A DNA stretch of 64,000 nt from Adiantum capillus-veneris (taxonomy: Eukaryota > Streptophyta > Polypodiopsida > Polypodiales > Pteridaceae), in NCBI GenBank assembly GCA_014529385.2, contig CM043958.1, positions 119,855,518 to 119,919,517 of the forward strand, in the 5' to 3' direction. Position numbers and translations under genes: made by a program. Positions 59,640-64,000 of the stretch are shown piece by piece (position 1 is the stretch's first letter; each line of letters begins with the position of its first letter). The notes beneath the pieces are model-generated. The model was not told where the DNA came from, ran no database searches, and saw nothing but the letters and a program-made list of their open reading frames with translations.

Positions 59640-61440
59640 CGATACGGATATAATCTAACGTCAATCTCTTTATCTTCTCCAAACCACTCTCATGGTAGCT
59701 TCTCTTCCCTTACAACCCCCCTCTCCTCTGCCCCCCATTTTTCAATGTGTCGTTTTGAGTTTTGCTAACTCCATAGCCCCTTCTCCATAGAAGACCTTGT
59801 GCTCTTTCTCTCCCCTTCTACTTTTCTTTCATCAAGCAACTCCTTCATTCCCAATTGTGTGTCCACCATGCTACAAAAACACATGTTGATCCCTCGTCTA
59901 ACTCATCCAATGATGCCACTTTAGAGCTTGTCCATTGCCTCTGTTGCATCAAGAAGATGCAACCCCACCCACACTTGCCATTTTCAGCCAATTATCACCA
60001 AATGTGTGTGATTATTACCAACATTTGCTCAAGAAAACAAGCCAACCAAACACACATAGTGGCACATGTTCAAACTTTTAGGTTCTCTGTGCAAAATGGA
60101 TAGTGGGTTCGATCTCTAATTGCTCTCAGTGAGTCTTTTATTTATGTTAGTTACTATCAAGACCAAGTTCACCATTCAATCTTAGCACTTCTCAAATGAA
60201 AGCAATAGCACCAACCAAAAAACTTTCAACAATTGGCACATACACGGCAATGTACCTCCTCTCACTAGTTTGTCTCCCAACCTTCTGTCTTATGAGTTGC
60301 TTATAAGTTTGCAAGACAAATTACTACATATTCTACAAAACTATGTATATATCATCCATTACAACAAGCTCATTTAGCACACAAGGGTATATGGGTCGTC
60401 ACTTGTACATACAGTTTTACATAATGCCTACTTAGGACATTAGGAGGTAGTTGCATCAAGTTTAAATTACTCGTACCACTCCTGAATAATTTCTTGTCAT
60501 TGAAAGCAAAGTGAAAAAGTGCAGCAAGAGATGACAACAGAAAGCACAAAGAAGATGCAAAGTAAGAAGCAAATGTAGAAGCTCAAGCATGAGCCATACA
60601 TTGTGGTCTCTCTTGAATATATCAATGTGAAAGCTACAAGAGGTTAAAATCTAGAATGAGAATGTGACCTTTATGCCATGTAGATACTGGAGAAAGGAAT
60701 AGTGGGAGGAGAGTGGCCCTAATGAGTCCCATATTCAGACTACACTCGTGGAAGTCGACAAATCCCCCCATAAGGGAAGGTGGCAAATCATGCTTTGCAG
60801 GAGAGTAGGTCCAAGTTTTTAGGAAGTCTTCTAGTTTCATAGGTGGCAATGCTTTCTTCCAAAAGCAACAAGATTATTTTGTATAAGGAACCGAGCTAAA
60901 GAAGTATCCCTTGTATGTAACTTTTCCTCGACAAATAATAGATAAAGCTCTATGACTTGATTTGCGCATGAGATTCCCACAATCTCTAAATTGGAATAGC
61001 TTTTGAAACGTCAATTTTATTGTTAATGGATGTGTGGTGACAGTCATAGATCTTCCACAATCCCCTCAGGCCTACATAATCAATAATTATGGTAAATGTG
61101 GACCTATTCACAAGATTAACAATCTTTGTAACTATGTTTGGTTGCTTTGTATTCAAGTAGATTATGCATGTTCTTCTCAATATAAACAGTTCTCACATAT
61201 GGATCATTGTGTCTTGTATAGCTATCAAATGATTTTGAATCGTCACAATTGTGATGTTCCATAATGCTTGCATGTCCATCACTATCCATCCTTGGAAAAG
61301 ATCATTCCAAAATAAAGGGTATATAAAGGTTAAGATAATGATCTTTCAAAGTATATAGTAAACTTGGCTACATCAACCTAGCAACCTCATAAGAGGAGTA
61401 AAGGGTTTTGTTTAGTTTGGACTTATGGATTTAGAGAAAG
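59640..61440. other. Gene-free interval
   Basis: Only motif-free short frames are present. No RNA gene or terminal repeats are seen. Confidence 0.4.
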
Positions 61441-61451
61441 TTCATTCTAAA

Positions 61452-63310
61452 CCACACTAGCAAAGTTGGTTCTCGAGTACTCAAGTCAAGGAGGTCTCAT
61501 AGGTTGCTCTTGCATGGCACGCTCATCATATGAGATTACTGCAATAAAAGTTAGACATCCTCAGACATCCTCCATTATCCAAAGTAGATCTACCTAGGAA
61601 GAGATCTAACTATCATTGAGTAATTTTAACTTACAAGAGAAATTTTATAACAAGGTGTAGACCTATTTTTCGAAAAATACTTGAGACTCAAGACATGGTA
61701 ATCAAAAACAATTTTGTAGGTGTCTATTTCAACATTAGTAAAGTTGATGCTCAATTTACTCGAGTCAAGAGGTCTCATACATTGCTCTTAACACTAGGTT
61801 GGTAATGGGACACTTTTATGTCCTGTTAAGTGACCATTTTCCTTGAATTATGTCGAGAGTTTCAAAATGGATTTTGAGGTGCTATCTATCTAGAAAGTTG
61901 TCTCATGAGCTGAAAAAAACTCGACTTTTTTTTGGAAGATCAATTCCATCTTTAACATTGTCCTTGCACAACATTTCATAACCTAAACTGTGTGAAAAAA
62001 CGGGTCCTGTTTTTGGCTTTTTTCAACTTTTTACAACTATACCACTCTAGAATTCATGTTTGTGAGGTCTATAATGCTAGAGAACTATCTTTAGTAGTCC
62101 TCAACATGTACTGATGCTTCTAGGGAGAAATAAATATTAAAGTTGTAAGTTATAACCAAATTACAAAAATGGTCAAATCCTGTCTTTTAGCCAATTTTAG
62201 CTCTTCTATGATTTTTTTGGTGGATTTCATGATATCCAAATGCATTTTTGATTTTCTATGTCGCATATTGTAACATAAAGCTAACATTCCTTGAGTTTTG
62301 GGGCACCTAATATCCTATTTTGCATAGTACACAACGATGGTTGATTTTTTCAATCATAGAAGAAAACGAAACATTCTAGTATATCAAGTATAGCTTTTTC
62401 AATATTGTTAGTTTCTTGTGACAACTACATGCATTTTGTAGGTAGTAACCATATCTAGTCATAAGGATCAAATTTGGCTAGATATTGAATAGTTTCTATG
62501 GGATTCTACAACTCATAATGTTGAACCCAGTTTTTTCATGTTTGCTGTATTTAACACTTCATCTTTGTCCCCAAGATTCCCCTTGGTAAGAGATGTATTA
62601 TTCTTTTGACATGCTCCATGGCTCCTTATGAACATAAAGGACAATAGGGAACTAAGAAAACATGCATATATTATTTGTATTGAGCGTGGCTATAGAAACT
62701 TTGATTATATGTTTGCAGAATGGTAAAAATTCAACTTTTTGGTACCTATTTATTTTGGCAAAACAAAAAATAGTGAGTGAGAAGCAATCATATGTTCTAA
62801 TCACCAACCCATTGAAGTTAACTAGGGAATTTATCTCAAGTCCTACAAAAATCCTAAATCTTATTTTTATGCAACAAAACATAAGAAATGACTGTTTTGA
62901 TGAAAATGCACTGGTCCATCAACTTTGGAGGCTTGGTGTGACCAAAAGATGAGAAATATTACAAGTTTCTTATTTTTTCCATGTGTAGTAGGCCTTGAAC
63001 TATAACCTCATGAAAGGATTTTACAAAATGAGTGGATCTACTATGGTTTTGGAGGTTTTTTTCAAAACCCTGAAAGGACACTTTTATGTCCTGTTAGGTT
63101 ACCAACCTAGTGTTAAAGGCAAGATCATCACATGAGAAAACTGTAATGAAAATCATCCGTCCTTTCATCCAAAGTAGATCTACCGAGGAAGAGATGGGAG
63201 TATCATTGAGTAGTTTTCACTTACAATATAAATTTTTTGGCAATGTGTAAACCTATATTCTAAGGAGTGCCTTAGACTTAAGACGTGGTAATCAAAGATG
63301 AATCTGCAAA
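61452..63310. repeat. Local tandem unit, second copy split by a DNA element
   Basis: Unit 1 (about 61452-61731) and unit 2 (about 61732-61791 plus 63113-63310) share phrases in order: AGTAAAGTTG or AGCAAAGTTG, AGTCAAG(G)AGGTCTCATA, TTGCTCTT, CATATGAG or CACATGAG, CATCCAAAGTAGATCTACC, GGAAGAGAT, TATCATTGAGTA, then GACTCAAGACATGGTAATCA or its variant. Unit 1 lacks the 1.3 kb insertion. Confidence 0.8.
61792..63112. mobile_element. Non-autonomous DNA element with piggyBac-like ends
   Basis: A 1321-bp element bounded by perfect 14-bp inverted termini, CACTAGGTTGGTAA. It is flanked on both sides by TTAA (61788-61791 and 63113-63116). A nearly palindromic 21-bp sequence beginning GGACACTTTTATGTCC occurs in the same orientation 15-20 bp inside each end. 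TTAA targets and termini starting CACT are features of the piggyBac superfamily, which also carries subterminal internal repeats. No transposase is encoded; the open frame at 62662-62952 has no motif. A neighbouring paralogous copy of the target without the insert supports the boundaries. An alternative is a CACTA-type element, but the flanks do not give its 3-bp duplication. Confidence 0.75.
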
Positions 63311-63319
63311 TAACCCTCA

Positions 63320-64000
63320 ACTACAAGATGCTTCATTGAAATCTACTTATACATAGACTAGCTTATTAGTTTCGTAAAAACACTTATTATTGCCTTGGTG
63401 TAGTATTGCCTTGAGCTACACCAAGGCCCGACCTGAATAGAATTTGCTGATTCAAAATTTACTATGGAGGTGCATACGATGTGATTGTGATGTTGAGCCG
63501 AGATTGAGCCATATATCATTAAATGGAGATAAATTCAATTTTAGATTGATGTTTACATGGTATGGTAAGTTCTCCATGGACCATCCCTTGGGGTTGAGCC
63601 ATCTACCAGTAAATGAAGATAAATACAATTTAGATTGATGTTATAAAATGACCACCAATGACATGAGCTTAGCATGCAAGAGCAATTTGTTAGACCTCCT
63701 TGACATGATTTCTAATGTAGCCATTTTTTTGTGTGGCCTAAGAGGCCTGTGGTTGGGAGAGGAAAGTGTGTAGGTCTCAGTCATGGCTGAAAATGTGAGA
63801 GAAGCAAGTTCGGATGTGACAAAAAACTGAGCACTCTAGTAGTGTGTGGTACTTAGACTCTCGAACTTGTAGTGAGCATAATGTGCATAGTCAATTTGAC
63901 TCTTCTCAATTGCCCCAACGCCCTTTCTCGCATTGAAGGAAATGGGAGCTAAGCCAAATGGCAGCGATAGTGCGTATCATCGATAAGGGGATAGGCTCAA
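63320..64000. other. Gene-free interval
   Basis: A diverged ~90-bp repeat (phrases TTGAGCCAT, ATAAATTCAATTTTAGATTGATGTT or close variants near 63503-63560 and 63594-63640). No gene. Confidence 0.4.

Overview
This is a nuclear genome window from a land plant. The evidence is a plant-type linker histone H1 with one short intron, a type-I prohibitin, LTR retrotransposons primed by initiator tRNA-Met, a hAT relative, chromodomain Ty3/gypsy remnants and very long dinucleotide microsatellites. Gene density is low: two confident host genes and one small probable gene in 64 kb. The repeat style and an unusual reverse-transcriptase relative fit a large non-seed vascular plant genome (a fern is my best guess), but nothing here proves the clade. 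There is no sign of bacterial or organellar DNA.

Layout. 1-4.5 kb holds a degenerate copia RT scrap, a probable 74-residue protein gene (2687-2911, minus), a tRNA-like SINE head beside a poly-C tract, and GA arrays. 4.6-6.8 kb is the 3' end of a Ty3/gypsy chromovirus (1.6 kb LTR, 126-bp GT array, chromodomain), minus strand. 6.7-11.5 kb (minus) is the oddest coding region: a ~510-codon unrecognised protein with a basic RG-rich tail, followed by a broken reverse-transcriptase-like ORF that stops just after RT motif A, at the chromodomain. Its leader repeats a perfect splice-donor-like motif. 11.5-21 kb is mostly non-coding, with SINE-like pieces, a copia scrap and a 523-bp tandem duplication. 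21.3-23.4 kb is a hAT transposase with only four visible lesions. 25.95-26.78 kb is the prohibitin gene. 27.35-28.03 kb is a decayed LINE-ORF1-like reading frame. 29.3-35.2 kb is a complete but mutated copia element. 35-39 kb carries foldback hairpins and minisatellite-like repeats. 39.2-42.4 kb is a decayed SWIM-finger transposase-like gene. 44.2-48.5 kb is a second, internally deleted copia, inserted into the end of a chromodomain Ty3/gypsy element. 51.7-53.3 kb is a second copy of the 1.6 kb LTR. 54-57.7 kb holds decayed reading frames I cannot name. 58.56-59.42 kb is histone H1. 61.8-63.1 kb is a non-autonomous DNA element with piggyBac-like ends (TTAA target sites, 14-bp perfect inverted termini), sitting in one copy of a local duplicated unit whose other copy lacks it.

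The genes do not form a pathway. Prohibitin acts in the mitochondrial inner membrane and H1 in chromatin. The rest is a record of nested transposition and of repeated short tandem duplications inside element coding regions, two of which copy the catalytic YVDD region of copia reverse transcriptases.
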